Source of the DNA: Burkholderiaceae bacterium
Lineage (GTDB): Bacteria; Pseudomonadota; Gammaproteobacteria; Burkholderiales; Burkholderiaceae_C
Assembly: GCA_023150375.1 (NCBI GenBank)
Contig: JAKLLA010000001.1
Span: forward strand, 372,001 to 436,000
DNA: 64,000 nucleotides
Reading direction: 5' to 3'
The position numbers were made by a program, and so were the translations under genes. The notes under the pieces were generated by a model, which ran no database searches, had not been told where the DNA came from, and worked only from the letters and a program-made list of their open reading frames with translations. Shown here one piece after another: positions 25,531 through 35,036 of the stretch; the stretch's first letter is position 1; each line of letters opens with the position of its first letter.

Positions 25531-27408
25531 ATGAGCGCTGCCCGCTTCCGCGAAGCCCACGTCGGCGGCTGCACCGAGGCCACGCTGGAAACGCGTGCCG
25601 ACGGCACGCAGGTGCTGCGCTCCACCGAGGCGCTCGGCTGGCACCCGGAGAACCTGGGCGACCTGCTGGCGCAGTGGGCGACCGAAGTGCCGGAGCGCAC
25701 CTTCGCCGCCCGCCGCGCCGCACGGCCCGACGGCACGCGCGGCGACTGGGTCCGCATCAGCTACGCGCAGATGCTGCAGCGCGCCCGGGCGCTGGGCCAG
25801 GCCTTCGTCGACCTGGGGCTGTCGCCCGAGCGGCCGATTGCCATCCTGTCGGACAACGACCTGGAGCACCTGTCGATCATGATGGGCGCGATGTGGGCCG
25901 GCGTGCCCTTCGTGTCCGTCTCCTCGGCGTACTCGCTGATCTCCACCGACTTCGGCAAGCTGCGCCACATCCTGGGCACGGTCACGCCAGGGCTGGTGTA
26001 TGCGTCGGACGCGCGCTTTGCCCGGGCGATCCAGACCGTGGTGGCGGCCGATGCCACCGTGGTGCTGGGCGAGGGGCAGATCGAGGGCCGCGCCACCCGC
26101 TCGTTCGCCGAGCTGCTGGCCACCGCGCCGGGTGCGGGCATCGACGCGGCGCATGCGGCGATCACGCCCGAGACCATCCTGAAGTTCCTGTTCACCTCGG
26201 GCTCGACGAAGACGCCCAAGGGGGTGATCACCACGCACCGCATGCTCTGCGCCAACCAGCAGATGCTGCGCCAGTGCATGGCCTTCCTGGCCGACGAGCC
26301 GCCGGTGCTGGTGGACTGGCTGCCCTGGAGCCACACCTTCGGCGGCAACCACAACCTGGGCATCGTGCTCTACAACGGCGGCACGCTGTACATCGACGAC
26401 GGCAAGCCCACCCCGAAGGGCATCGCCGAGACGATCCGCAACCTGCGCGAGATCCCGACCACGGTCTACTTCAACGTGCCCAAGGGGCTGGAGGAGATCG
26501 CCCGGGCGATGGACGGCGACGCGCAGCTGCGCCAGACCTTCTTCTCCCGCGTCAACGCCATCATGTTCGCCGCCGCCGGCCTGTCGCAGGCGGTGTGGGA
26601 CGCGCTGGACGCGCATGGCGAGGCCACGGTGGGCGAGCGCATCCGCATCCTCACCGGCCTGGGCATGACCGAGACGGCGCCCTCGTGCACCTTCGTGGTG
26701 GGCACGCATGCACGCTCGGGCTACATCGGCCTGCCCTGCCCGGGCGTGGAAGTGAAGCTGGTGCCCAACGCGCAGGACAGCGGCAAGACCGAGGTGCGCT
26801 TCCGCGGCCCGAACGTCATGCCCGGCTACTGGCGCGAACCGCAGAAGACCGCCGAGGCCTTCGACGACGAAGGCTTCTACTGCACCGGTGACGCGGTGAC
26901 CTTCGTCGACCCGACCGACCTGAGCCTGGGCCTGCTCTTCGACGGGCGCATCGCCGAGGACTTCAAGCTCTCCACCGGCACCTTCGTCAGCGTCGGTCCG
27001 CTGCGCGCCAAGGCCGTGGCCTACGGCCACCCCTGCGTGCAGGACGTGGTGGTCACCGGGCTGAACCGCGACGAGATGGGGATGATGGTCTTCCCCCGGC
27101 TGGGCGACTGTGCCGCGCTGGCCGGACTCCCCGCCGATGCGGCGCCCACCGAGGTGCTGCACCACCCGGCGGTGCGGGCCTTCTTCCAGACGCTGTGCAA
27201 CCGCCTGGCCGCCGAGGGCACCGGCAGCGCCAACCGCGTGGCGCGCATGCACGTGCTGGTGGAGCCGCCCTCCATCGACCACGGCGAAGTCACCGACAAG
27301 AACTCGATCAACCAGCGTGCGGTGCTGACGCACCGCGCCTCGCTGGTCGAGGCGATGTACCAAGGCCCCGCGGCCGATCCCTGGCTCATCCTGCCCGTCA
27401 AGGGCTGA
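25531..27408 (+). CDS. fcs: Feruloyl-CoA synthase (AMP-forming acyl-CoA ligase)
   Basis: Protein of 625 residues of the adenylate-forming superfamily. It activates ferulate or related hydroxycinnamates with ATP and CoA. The P-loop is FTSGSTKTPKGVI (about residue 225), followed by WLPWSHTFGGNHNLG, the adenine-binding GLGMTETAPS, and the hinge motif GRIAEDFKLSTGTFVSVGPLR, whose wording is characteristic of feruloyl-CoA synthases. It is cotranscribed with the hydratase before it and the dehydrogenase after it. Specificity for ferulate, coumarate or caffeate cannot be read from the sequence. Confidence 0.85.
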   Translation: MSAARFREAHVGGCTEATLETRADGTQVLRSTEALGWHPENLGDLLAQWATEVPERTFAARRAARPDGTRGDWVRISYAQMLQRARALGQAFVDLGLSPERPIAILSDNDLEHLSIMMGAMWAGVPFVSVSSAYSLISTDFGKLRHILGTVTPGLVYASDARFARAIQTVVAADATVVLGEGQIEGRATRSFAELLATAPGAGIDAAHAAITPETILKFLFTSGSTKTPKGVITTHRMLCANQQMLRQCMAFLADEPPVLVDWLPWSHTFGGNHNLGIVLYNGGTLYIDDGKPTPKGIAETIRNLREIPTTVYFNVPKGLEEIARAMDGDAQLRQTFFSRVNAIMFAAAGLSQAVWDALDAHGEATVGERIRILTGLGMTETAPSCTFVVGTHARSGYIGLPCPGVEVKLVPNAQDSGKTEVRFRGPNVMPGYWREPQKTAEAFDDEGFYCTGDAVTFVDPTDLSLGLLFDGRIAEDFKLSTGTFVSVGPLRAKAVAYGHPCVQDVVVTGLNRDEMGMMVFPRLGDCAALAGLPADAAPTEVLHHPAVRAFFQTLCNRLAAEGTGSANRVARMHVLVEPPSIDHGEVTDKNSINQRAVLTHRASLVEAMYQGPAADPWLILPVKG

Positions 27409-27441
27409 GCCGAACGCAGAGAACCCGACAGGAGACCCGAC

Positions 27442-28215
27442 ATGCAGATCCAAGGACAAGCCGCCCTCGTCACCGGTGGAGGTTCCGGCCTCGGCGAGGC
27501 CGTCGCCCGCGAACTGGCCCGCCTGGGCGCCAAGGTGGCGGTGCTGGACGTCAACGAGGCCGGCGCGCAGCGCGTGGCCGCGGAGATCGGTGCGGACCGG
27601 GCCATGGCGTGCCAGTGCGACATCACCGACAGCGCCTCGGTCACCGCGGCGCTGGACGCCGCCGAGGCCGCGCACGGCCCGGCGCGCATCGTGATGAACA
27701 TCGCCGGCATCGGCACGGCCAAGCGGGTGATCGGCAAGGACGGCTCGCCCGCCCCGCTGGAGGACTTCGAACGGGTGGTGCGCATCAACCTGGTGGGCAC
27801 CTACAACATGATCCGCCTGAGCGCCGCGCGCATCGCCAGGCTGGAAGCGCTGGAAGATGGCGAGCGCGGTGCGATGGTCTGCACCGCCTCGGTGGCGGCC
27901 TTCGACGGCCAGGTCGGCCAGGAGGCCTACTCGGCCTCCAAGGGCGGCGTGGTCGGCATGACGCTGCCGCTGGCGCGCGACCTGGCACAGCACGGCATCC
28001 GTGTCTGCACCATCGCCCCGGGCCTGTTCGCCACGCCGCTGATGAAGACCCTGCCCGAGCCGGTGCAGCAGTCGCTGGCCGCCTCGATCCCCTTCCCGCC
28101 GCGGCTGGGCAAGCCCGAGGAGTTCGCCGCGCTGGCCTGCCACATCGTGACCAACACGCACCTGAACGGCGAGACGATCCGCCTGGACGGCGCGTTGCGC
28201 ATGGCGCCGCGCTGA
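27442..28215 (+). CDS. Short-chain dehydrogenase (3-hydroxyacyl-CoA dehydrogenase type II-like)
   Basis: Classical SDR of 257 residues. The NAD-binding motif is TGGGSGLGEAVA (about 11-22), followed by an NIAG-type segment, the catalytic Ser in ASVAAFDG, and YSASKGG with the catalytic Tyr and Lys. Its overall layout resembles HSD17B10-type 3-hydroxyacyl-CoA dehydrogenases (PGLFATPLM, FPPRLGKPEEFA), fitting the third step of beta-oxidation between the hydratase and thiolase. AGGAG lies 7 bp before the ATG. Confidence 0.85.
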   Translation: MQIQGQAALVTGGGSGLGEAVARELARLGAKVAVLDVNEAGAQRVAAEIGADRAMACQCDITDSASVTAALDAAEAAHGPARIVMNIAGIGTAKRVIGKDGSPAPLEDFERVVRINLVGTYNMIRLSAARIARLEALEDGERGAMVCTASVAAFDGQVGQEAYSASKGGVVGMTLPLARDLAQHGIRVCTIAPGLFATPLMKTLPEPVQQSLAASIPFPPRLGKPEEFAALACHIVTNTHLNGETIRLDGALRMAPR

Positions 28216-28348
28216 CACCTCCGGCGCGCCCTTCCGGGCCGGCCCCTATGGCGGCCCCGGAACCCGCACGGCACAGTGCCGCCCCACCGGCCCCCCACCC
28301 ATTTCCCTCCCCCACGCTTTCCCCACGCGCCCTCCAGGAGACATGACG

Positions 28349-29488
28349 ATGACCCCCACGTTCAAGACCCTCGCCGCCGCCGCACTCGTCGCCCTCGCCG
28401 GTGCCGCGCAGGCCGACATCACCATCGGCGTGAGCCTGCCGCTGACCGGCCCGGCCAGCGGCCTGGGCATCCCGATGAACAACTACATCAAGCTCTGGCC
28501 GACCAGCATCGCCGGCGAGAAGCTCAAGGTGGTCGTGCTCGACGACGCCACCGACCCGACCAAGGGCGTGCAGAACGCCAAGCGCTTCGTCAGCGAGGAC
28601 AAGGCCGACATCGTCATGGGCTCGGCGGCCACGCCGGTGGCCATCGCCATGGCCGGCACGGTGGCCGAGGCGCAGACGCCGCACTTCATGTTCTCGCCCG
28701 CGGTGCTGCAGGCCGGCAAGGACGAGTGGGCCTTCCGCCTGCCGCAGTCCAACGCCGTCATGTCGCACGCCATGCTGCAGCACATGAAGAAGCAGGGCAT
28801 CAAGACGGTGGGCTTCCTGGGCTACACCGACGCCTACGGCGAGAGCTGGCTGAAGGACTTCCAGGCCGAGGCCGCCAAGATCGCCCCGGAGATCAAGATC
28901 GTCGCCACCGAGCGCTTCCAGCGCTCGGACACCGCGGTGACCGGCCAGGCGCTCAAGCTGGTGTCGGCCAACCCGGATGCGATGCTGATCGTCGCCTCGG
29001 GCTCGGGCGCCGCGATGCCGCACAAAGCCATCGTCGAGCGCGGCTTCAAGGGCAAGATCTACCAGACCCACGCGGCAGCCTCGCGTGACCTGGTGCGCGT
29101 GGGCGGCAAGGACGTCGAAGGCGCCTACGTGGTCTCCGGTCCGGCCGTGATCGCCGAACAGCTGCCCGACAGCCACCCCTCCAAGAAGATCGCGATCGAC
29201 TTCGTGCAGAAGTACGAGAAGGCCTACGGCCCGGGCTCGCGCAACCAGTTCGCCGGCCATGCCTACGACGCCGTGCTCGTGCTGGAGAAGATCGTGCCGA
29301 TGGCGCTGAAGAAGGGCAAGCCGGGCACTCCGGCCTTCCGCGCCGCGCTGAAGGAGGCCACCGAGACGATGGGCCGCACCGTGGTCTCGCACGGCGTGCT
29401 GAACTACACCAAGGACAACCACTGGGGCTTCACCACCGAGACCGGCGTGGTGCTGAAGGTGGTCAACGGCGACTGGAAGGTCGAGTGA
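28349..29488 (+). CDS. Branched-chain-type ABC transporter periplasmic substrate-binding protein
   Basis: Protein of about 379 residues with a signal peptide ending in AGAAQA and a type I periplasmic-binding fold (ITIGVSLPLTGPASGLGIP at the mature start). It belongs to the LivK-like class that often binds aromatic acids rather than amino acids (the CouP/HbaE type). It is the first gene of a complete importer inside the CoA-ligase cluster, so a phenylpropanoid ligand is likely. The ATG at 28349 is preferred over the one at 28343 because AGGAG (28336-28340) is only 2 bp from the latter. Confidence 0.88.
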   Translation: MTPTFKTLAAAALVALAGAAQADITIGVSLPLTGPASGLGIPMNNYIKLWPTSIAGEKLKVVVLDDATDPTKGVQNAKRFVSEDKADIVMGSAATPVAIAMAGTVAEAQTPHFMFSPAVLQAGKDEWAFRLPQSNAVMSHAMLQHMKKQGIKTVGFLGYTDAYGESWLKDFQAEAAKIAPEIKIVATERFQRSDTAVTGQALKLVSANPDAMLIVASGSGAAMPHKAIVERGFKGKIYQTHAAASRDLVRVGGKDVEGAYVVSGPAVIAEQLPDSHPSKKIAIDFVQKYEKAYGPGSRNQFAGHAYDAVLVLEKIVPMALKKGKPGTPAFRAALKEATETMGRTVVSHGVLNYTKDNHWGFTTETGVVLKVVNGDWKVE

Positions 29489-29573
29489 CCCTCGCCCGCC
29501 CCTGATCGGTCGCATCGGCGCCCGGTCCCGATCCAGCGGCCGACCGGCCGGGGGGCGGGGCGCCGGCGGCAGC

Positions 29574-29627
29574 CTCCGCAGCGCGGAGTGCCGCCCTCAC
29601 GCGATGTCCCGGCCCCCATGGGGGGCC
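29574..29627 (+). other. Two intercistronic hairpins between the binding protein and permease genes
   Basis: CTCCGC (29574-29579) pairs with GCGGAG around a 3-nt loop, and GGCCCCC (29611-29617) pairs with GGGGGCC around ATG. No U-tract follows. Such hairpins commonly stabilise the abundant binding-protein message and limit read-through into the permease genes. The gap 29489-29661 otherwise holds nothing recognisable. Confidence 0.5.
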
Positions 29628-29661
29628 GCCCCCCGGCGTCGCCCAGCCCGACGGAATCCGC

Positions 29662-30699
29662 ATGGACTTCACCATTGCAAGCATCCTCACGCTCGACGGC
29701 GTGACCAACGGCGCGATCTACGCGCTGCTGGCCATGGCCACGGTGCTGCTGTTCGCGGTCACCCGCGTGATCTTCATCCCCCAGGGCGAGTTCGTCGCCT
29801 TCGGGGCTCTCACCCTGGCCATGCTGCAGATGAAGCAGGTGCCCGGTACGGTCTGGCTGCTGCTGCTGATGACGGCGGTGGCTGCCGTGCTGGAGGTGGT
29901 GCAGGCCCTGCGCCGCGGCGAGAGCGCCGGTCGCTGGCTGCGCAGCCTGGCACGCACCGTGGTCTACCCGGTGGCGGTGTCGCTGATCGCGATCTGGGCC
30001 GCGCCCCAGGATCTGCCGCTGTGGCTGCAGGCGCTGCTGACGCTGGCGCTGGTGACCCCCTTCGGCTCGCTGGTCTACCGGCTGGCCTACGAATCGCTGG
30101 CCGATGCCACCGTGCTGGTGCTGCTGATCGTCTCGGTGGGCGTGCACTTCGCGCTGACCGGGCTGGCGCTGCTGTTCTTCGGCGCCGAGGGCTTCCGCAA
30201 CCCGAGCTTCTGGGACGAGCGCTTCAGCGTCGGTGCGCTCACCCTGTCCGGTCAGGCCGTGATCATCTTCCTGGCCACGCTGGCGCTGATCGTGATGCTC
30301 TGGCTGTTCTTCGAGCGCAGCCTGTACGGCAAGGCGCTGCGCGCCACCGCGGTGAACCGCCTGGGCGCGCGCCTGATGGGCATTTCCACGGCCAACGCCG
30401 GGCGGCTGTCGTTCACGATGGCCGCCTTCATCGGCGCACTGTCGGGGCTGCTGATCGGGCCGACCACGACGATCTTCTACGACAGCGGCTTCCTGATCGG
30501 CCTCAAGGGCTTCGTGGCCGCGGTGTTCGCCGGCCTGTCGAGCTACCCGCTGGCGCTGGTAGGCGCCTTCGGCGTGGGCATCCTGGAGGCTTTCGGCTCG
30601 TTCTGGGCCAGTTCGTTCAAGGAGGTGATCGTGTTCACCTCCATCCTGCCGGTCCTGCTGTGGCGTTCGCTGCGCGACCCGCACAGCGACGAGGAGTGA
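29662..30699 (+). CDS. Branched-chain-type ABC permease (LivH-like)
   Basis: Inner-membrane permease of 345 residues with about eight to nine helices. The N-terminal [19 protein letters not shown] and the C-terminal [36 protein letters not shown] are typical of LivH. A longer central region (about residues 75-130) than E. coli LivH is present. It forms the translocation pore with the LivM-type half of the next protein. It ends 5 bp before the next start. Confidence 0.9.
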   Translation: MDFTIASILTLDGVTNGAIYALLAMATVLLFAVTRVIFIPQGEFVAFGALTLAMLQMKQVPGTVWLLLLMTAVAAVLEVVQALRRGESAGRWLRSLARTVVYPVAVSLIAIWAAPQDLPLWLQALLTLALVTPFGSLVYRLAYESLADATVLVLLIVSVGVHFALTGLALLFFGAEGFRNPSFWDERFSVGALTLSGQAVIIFLATLALIVMLWLFFERSLYGKALRATAVNRLGARLMGISTANAGRLSFTMAAFIGALSGLLIGPTTTIFYDSGFLIGLKGFVAAVFAGLSSYPLALVGAFGVGILEAFGSFWASSFKEVIVFTSILPVLLWRSLRDPHSDEE

Positions 30700-30704
30700 T
30701 TCAA

Positions 30705-32483
30705 GTGAACGCACGCCGCATGGTTTTCTTCGGCAGCGCCGCGCTGCTGGCCCTGCTGCCGCTGGTGGGAGTGCCCGAGTTCTGGATCACCCAGCTCAAC
30801 TACATCGGCCTGTTCGCCATCGTGGCGCTGGGCCTGGTGCTGCTGACCGGGGTGTCCGGGCTGACCTCCTTCGGGCAGGCGGCCTTCGTCGGCCTGGGCG
30901 CCTACACCTCGGCCTACCTGACCACCGCGCACGCGGTGTCGCCCTGGCTGACGATCTTCGTCGCGCTGGCCATCACCATCGTGGTGGCGCTGGCACTGGC
31001 GGCGATCACGCTGCGCATGTCCGGGCACTATCTGCCGCTGGCCACCATCGCCTGGGGCCTGTCGCTGTACTACACCATGTCCAACATGGAGTTCCTGGGC
31101 AAGTACGACGGCATCCTGGGCGTGCCGGCGATGGAGTTCTTCGGCATCAGCCTGTCGTCGGGGCGCAGCTACTTCTACCTGATCTGGGTGGTGGCGCTGC
31201 TGGCGGCGGTGGCGGTGATCCACCTGCTGGACTCGCGCACCGGCCGGGCCATCCGCGCCCTCAAGGGCGGGGTGACGATGGCCGAGGCCATGGGCATCTC
31301 CACCTACAGCTACAAGGTGCTGGTGTTCGTGCTGGCGGCCATCCTGGCCTGCATCTCGGGCTGGCTGTTTGCGCACTTCCAGCGCACCGTCAACCCCTCG
31401 CCCTTCTCGATGGCCAAGGGCATCGAGTACCTCTTCATGGCGGTGCTGGGCGGGGTGGGCAACGTCTGGGGGGCCTTCGTCGGCGCCGGCCTGGTCAAGA
31501 TCATCGAGGACCAGCTGCAGGTGCTGCTGCCCAAGCTCTTCGGCGGCAGCGGCAACTACGAGATCATCGTCTTCGGCATCGTGCTGGTGGTGGTGCTGAA
31601 GTACGCGCCGCAGGGCCTGTGGCCCTTCGTCGAGAAGCTGGGCGGGCGCTGGATCCCGGCGCAGCGCCGCCTGCGCGACTGGGCCGACGCCGCGCCGCTG
31701 GAAGAGCGCAGCAAGCCCCAGCGCGGCGAGCTGCTGCTGGACGTCAAGGAGGTGCGCAAGGAGTTCGGCGGCCTGGTGGCGGTCAACGACGTGAGCTTCA
31801 CGATCCGCGCCGGCGAGATCATCGGCCTGATCGGCCCGAACGGCGCGGGCAAGTCGACCACCTTCAACCTGATCACCGGCGTGCTGCCGCTCACGCGCGG
31901 ACAGGTGATCTTCCGCGGCCAGGCGGTGGGCGGCCTGCCCTCGCGCGAGATCGCCCGGCGCGGCATGAGCCGCACCTTCCAGCACGTGAAGATGCTGCCG
32001 GAGATGACGGTGCTCGAGAACGTGGCGCTGGGTGGCTACCTGCGCAGCCACGCCGGCGTGGTCCAGGCCATGCTGCGGCTGGACCGCGACGAGGAACGCC
32101 GCCTGTTCAAGGAGGCCGAGCGCCAGCTCGAGCGCATCGGCATGAAGGAGCAGATGCACGAGCTGGCCGGCAACCTGGCGCTGGGCCCGGCACGCCTGAT
32201 GGAGATCGCCCGCGCGCTGTGCACCGACCCGGCACTGCTGCTGCTGGACGAGCCCGCCGCCGGCCTGCGCCACAAGGAGAAGCAGGCCCTGGCCACGGTG
32301 CTGCGCCAGCTCAAGGCCGAGGGCCTGAGCATCCTGCTGGTGGAACACGACATGGACTTCGTGATGAACCTGACCGACCGCATCACGGTGATGGAGTTCG
32401 GCACCAAGCTGATCGAGGGCACGCCCGACGAGGTGCAGGCCAGCCCGGCGGTGCGCGCCGCCTACCTCGGCACGGAGCACTGA
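30705..32483 (+). CDS. Fused ABC permease-ATPase (LivM-LivG fusion)
   Basis: Protein of 592 residues joining a LivM-type permease (about 1-330, FGQAAFVGLGAYTSAYL) to a LivG-type ATPase (about 345-592). Walker A is GPNGAGKSTT and Walker B is LLLLDEPAAGL. The ABC signature is altered: LALGPARLMEIAR stands where LSYGQQRRLEIAR is usual, so Ser and Gln of the signature are replaced by Ala and Pro. The C-terminal LivG tail (VEHDMDFVMNLTDRITVMEFG) is intact. GTG at 30705 follows GAGGAG by 8 bp; the ATG at 30720 is possible. Confidence 0.88.
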   Translation: MNARRMVFFGSAALLALLPLVGVPEFWITQLNYIGLFAIVALGLVLLTGVSGLTSFGQAAFVGLGAYTSAYLTTAHAVSPWLTIFVALAITIVVALALAAITLRMSGHYLPLATIAWGLSLYYTMSNMEFLGKYDGILGVPAMEFFGISLSSGRSYFYLIWVVALLAAVAVIHLLDSRTGRAIRALKGGVTMAEAMGISTYSYKVLVFVLAAILACISGWLFAHFQRTVNPSPFSMAKGIEYLFMAVLGGVGNVWGAFVGAGLVKIIEDQLQVLLPKLFGGSGNYEIIVFGIVLVVVLKYAPQGLWPFVEKLGGRWIPAQRRLRDWADAAPLEERSKPQRGELLLDVKEVRKEFGGLVAVNDVSFTIRAGEIIGLIGPNGAGKSTTFNLITGVLPLTRGQVIFRGQAVGGLPSREIARRGMSRTFQHVKMLPEMTVLENVALGGYLRSHAGVVQAMLRLDRDEERRLFKEAERQLERIGMKEQMHELAGNLALGPARLMEIARALCTDPALLLLDEPAAGLRHKEKQALATVLRQLKAEGLSILLVEHDMDFVMNLTDRITVMEFGTKLIEGTPDEVQASPAVRAAYLGTEH

Positions 32484-32486
32484 GCC

Positions 32487-33230
32487 ATGAGCATCGCGAA
32501 CCCCAATGACCTGCTGCTCGATGTGCGCGGCCTGCATGCCGGCTACGGCAAGGCCGAGGTGCTGTCCGGCCTGAACCTGAAGCTGCCGCGCGGCTCGGTG
32601 GTGACCGTGATCGGTCCCAACGGCGCGGGCAAGTCCACCACGCTGAACGCGCTGATGGGGGTGCTGCCGTCGAAGGGCGAGATCACCTTCGACGGCCAGC
32701 CGCTGGCCGGCATCACCCTCGAGGAGCGGGTGATGATGGGCCTGGCGCTGGTGCCGGAAAAGCGCGAGCTGTTCTCCACCATGCCGGTGGAGGACAACCT
32801 GGTGCTGGGCGGCTACCGCCAGATGCGTGCCGGCAACGCGCAGTGGCGCGACCAGCTCGACCGCGTCTACGCGCTGTTTCCCCGCCTGAAGGAGCGCCGC
32901 CTCCAGCTGGCCGGCACGCTCTCCGGTGGCGAGCGCCAGATGCTGGCAGTGGGCCGCGCGCTGATGAGCCAGCCCAAGGTGCTGATGCTCGACGAGCCCA
33001 GCCTGGGCCTGGCGCCGCTGGTGGTGCGCGAGATCTTCCGCATCATCGAGCGGCTGCGCGAGACCGGCGTGTCGATCCTGCTGATCGAGCAGAACGCCCG
33101 GGCCGCCCTCGAGGTGGCCGACTACGGCTACGTGCTCGAGACCGGCGCCATCGGCCTGGAAGGGCCCGCTGCGGAGCTGGCCGAGGACGCGCGCGTCATC
33201 GAGACCTACCTGGGCAGCAAGAAGAGCTGA
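32487..33230 (+). CDS. Branched-chain-type ABC ATPase (LivF-like)
   Basis: Protein of 247 residues with Walker A GPNGAGKSTT (about 40-49), a canonical signature LSGGERQMLAVGRAL, Walker B VLMLDEPSLGLAP and the LivF-type end LIEQNARAALEVADYGYVLETG. It is the second ATPase of the importer and keeps the normal signature missing from its fused partner. It starts 3 bp after the previous stop. Confidence 0.92.
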   Translation: MSIANPNDLLLDVRGLHAGYGKAEVLSGLNLKLPRGSVVTVIGPNGAGKSTTLNALMGVLPSKGEITFDGQPLAGITLEERVMMGLALVPEKRELFSTMPVEDNLVLGGYRQMRAGNAQWRDQLDRVYALFPRLKERRLQLAGTLSGGERQMLAVGRALMSQPKVLMLDEPSLGLAPLVVREIFRIIERLRETGVSILLIEQNARAALEVADYGYVLETGAIGLEGPAAELAEDARVIETYLGSKKS

Positions 33231-33251
33231 AACGCACCGAGATCACAGGCC

Positions 33252-35036
33252 ATGAGCACGTACATCCCTCCGCTGGAGGACATGCAGTTCGTCATCGAGC
33301 AGGTGCTGGACGCACCGGCCTCCTGGCGCGAGCAGCCGGCCTTTGCCGAGCTGGATGCCGACACGGCGCGCGAGGTGCTGGCCCAGGCGGGCCGCTTCGC
33401 CGCAGAGGTGCTGGCGCCGATCAACGGGCCGGGCGACCGGCAGGGCTGCCGCTGGAGCCCGCAGGGCGTGAAGACGCCCGACGGCTACCCGCAGGCCTGG
33501 CGGCAGTTCGTCGAGGGCGGCTGGCCGGCGCTGGCCTGCGACCCCGAGGTGGGTGGCCAGGGGCTGCCGAACCTGCTGAACGCCGCGCTGTTCGAGATGC
33601 TCTGCGCGGCCAACCACGGCTGGACGATGTACCCCGGCCTGCTGCACGGCGCCAGCGAGGCCATCCAGGCCACCGCAGTGGGCGAGCTGCGCGAGCGCTA
33701 CCTGCCCAAGGTGGTCAGCGGCGAATGGCTGGCGACGATGAACCTCACCGAGCCGGCCGCGGGCAGCGACCTGGGGCTGATCCGCAGCCGTGCCGAGCCG
33801 CTGGAGCCGCGCGCCGACGGGATCATCGCCAACGGTGACCGCATGGCCATCTCCGGCCACAAGATCTTCATCTCCGGCGGCGACCAGGACATGACGGACA
33901 ACATCGTCCACCTGGTGCTGGCCCGCCTGCCCGATGCGCCGGGCGGCACGAAGGGGCTGTCGCTCTTCCTGGTACCCAAGTTCCTGCCGGACGGGCGCCG
34001 CAATGCCGTGTTCTGCGACGGCATCGAGCACAAGATGGGCATCCACGGCAGCGCCACCAGCCAGATGCGCTTCGAGCGCGCCGAGGGCTGGCTGCTGGGC
34101 GAGCCGCATGCCGGCCTCGCGGCGATGTTCCTGATGATGAACGCCGCACGCCTGCATGTGGCGATGCAGGGGCTGGGCCACCTGGACGCGGCCACGCAGA
34201 AGGCGCTGCGCTACGCCCGCGAGCGGGTACAGCTGCGCGCACCCCGACGCCCGGCCGACGCGCCGGCCGCGGGCGGCCCGGACCTGATCGAGTGGCATCC
34301 GGCGATGCGCCGCATCCTGCTGTCGCTGCAGGCCCAGACCGAGGGCGCACGCGTGCTGGCCTACTGGATCGGCGTGCTGCTGGACGAGTCGCACCAGCAC
34401 CCGGACGAGGCGCGGCGCCGCCGCGCGGCCGACCTGGTGGCGCTGCTCACGCCGGTGGCCAAGGCCTTCCTGACCGACCTGGGCCACCGCGGCGCCGACG
34501 AGGCGCTGGGCGTGTTCGGCGGCTACGGCTATGTGCACGAATACGGTGTGGAACAGCACGTGCGCGACAGCCGCATCGCGATGATCTACGAGGGCACCAA
34601 CGAGATCCAGGCCATCGACCTGGTGATGCGCAAGCTGCTCGATTCGCCGCGGCGCAGCGACGCCCTGCTGGCCGAGCTGGAGGCCGAGGCCGCCGCCTGT
34701 ACCGCCGAGGGTCTGACGCTGGAGGCGCAGGCCCTGACCGGCCAGGTGGCCGCCCTGCGCGCTGCGCTGGCAGCCCTGCAGGCGGCCCGCGCGGCCGACC
34801 CGGAGGCCCCGCTGCGCGTGGCCGACGATGTGCTGCACGGCCTGGGCCACACCCTGCTGGCCTGGGCCTGGGCGCGCAGCTCGCGCTGTGCGCCGCGCCA
34901 CCCGGATCCGGCGCGGGCCACGCGCAAGCGCGAGGTGGCCCGCTTCGGCCTGCAGTGGCTGCTGCCGGCGGCGCAGTGGCGCTGGCAGCGCGTGCAGGAC
35001 TGGGCCGTGCTGCCGCTGCCCTGGGTGCGGCCTTGA
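33252..35036 (+). CDS. Acyl-CoA dehydrogenase (long, DmdC-like class)
   Basis: FAD enzyme of 594 residues, the size of the DmdC/FadE-like subclass with an extra C-terminal domain, against about 380 for short-chain types. Substrate- and FAD-binding segments MNLTEPAAGSDLGLIRS and KIFISGGDQDM are present. The catalytic Glu lies in IYEGTNEIQAIDL (about residue 450). It may introduce the double bond into saturated (dihydro) phenylpropanoyl-CoA before the hydratase acts. Its stop overlaps the next gene. Confidence 0.88.
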   Translation: MSTYIPPLEDMQFVIEQVLDAPASWREQPAFAELDADTAREVLAQAGRFAAEVLAPINGPGDRQGCRWSPQGVKTPDGYPQAWRQFVEGGWPALACDPEVGGQGLPNLLNAALFEMLCAANHGWTMYPGLLHGASEAIQATAVGELRERYLPKVVSGEWLATMNLTEPAAGSDLGLIRSRAEPLEPRADGIIANGDRMAISGHKIFISGGDQDMTDNIVHLVLARLPDAPGGTKGLSLFLVPKFLPDGRRNAVFCDGIEHKMGIHGSATSQMRFERAEGWLLGEPHAGLAAMFLMMNAARLHVAMQGLGHLDAATQKALRYARERVQLRAPRRPADAPAAGGPDLIEWHPAMRRILLSLQAQTEGARVLAYWIGVLLDESHQHPDEARRRRAADLVALLTPVAKAFLTDLGHRGADEALGVFGGYGYVHEYGVEQHVRDSRIAMIYEGTNEIQAIDLVMRKLLDSPRRSDALLAELEAEAAACTAEGLTLEAQALTGQVAALRAALAALQAARAADPEAPLRVADDVLHGLGHTLLAWAWARSSRCAPRHPDPARATRKREVARFGLQWLLPAAQWRWQRVQDWAVLPLPWVRP

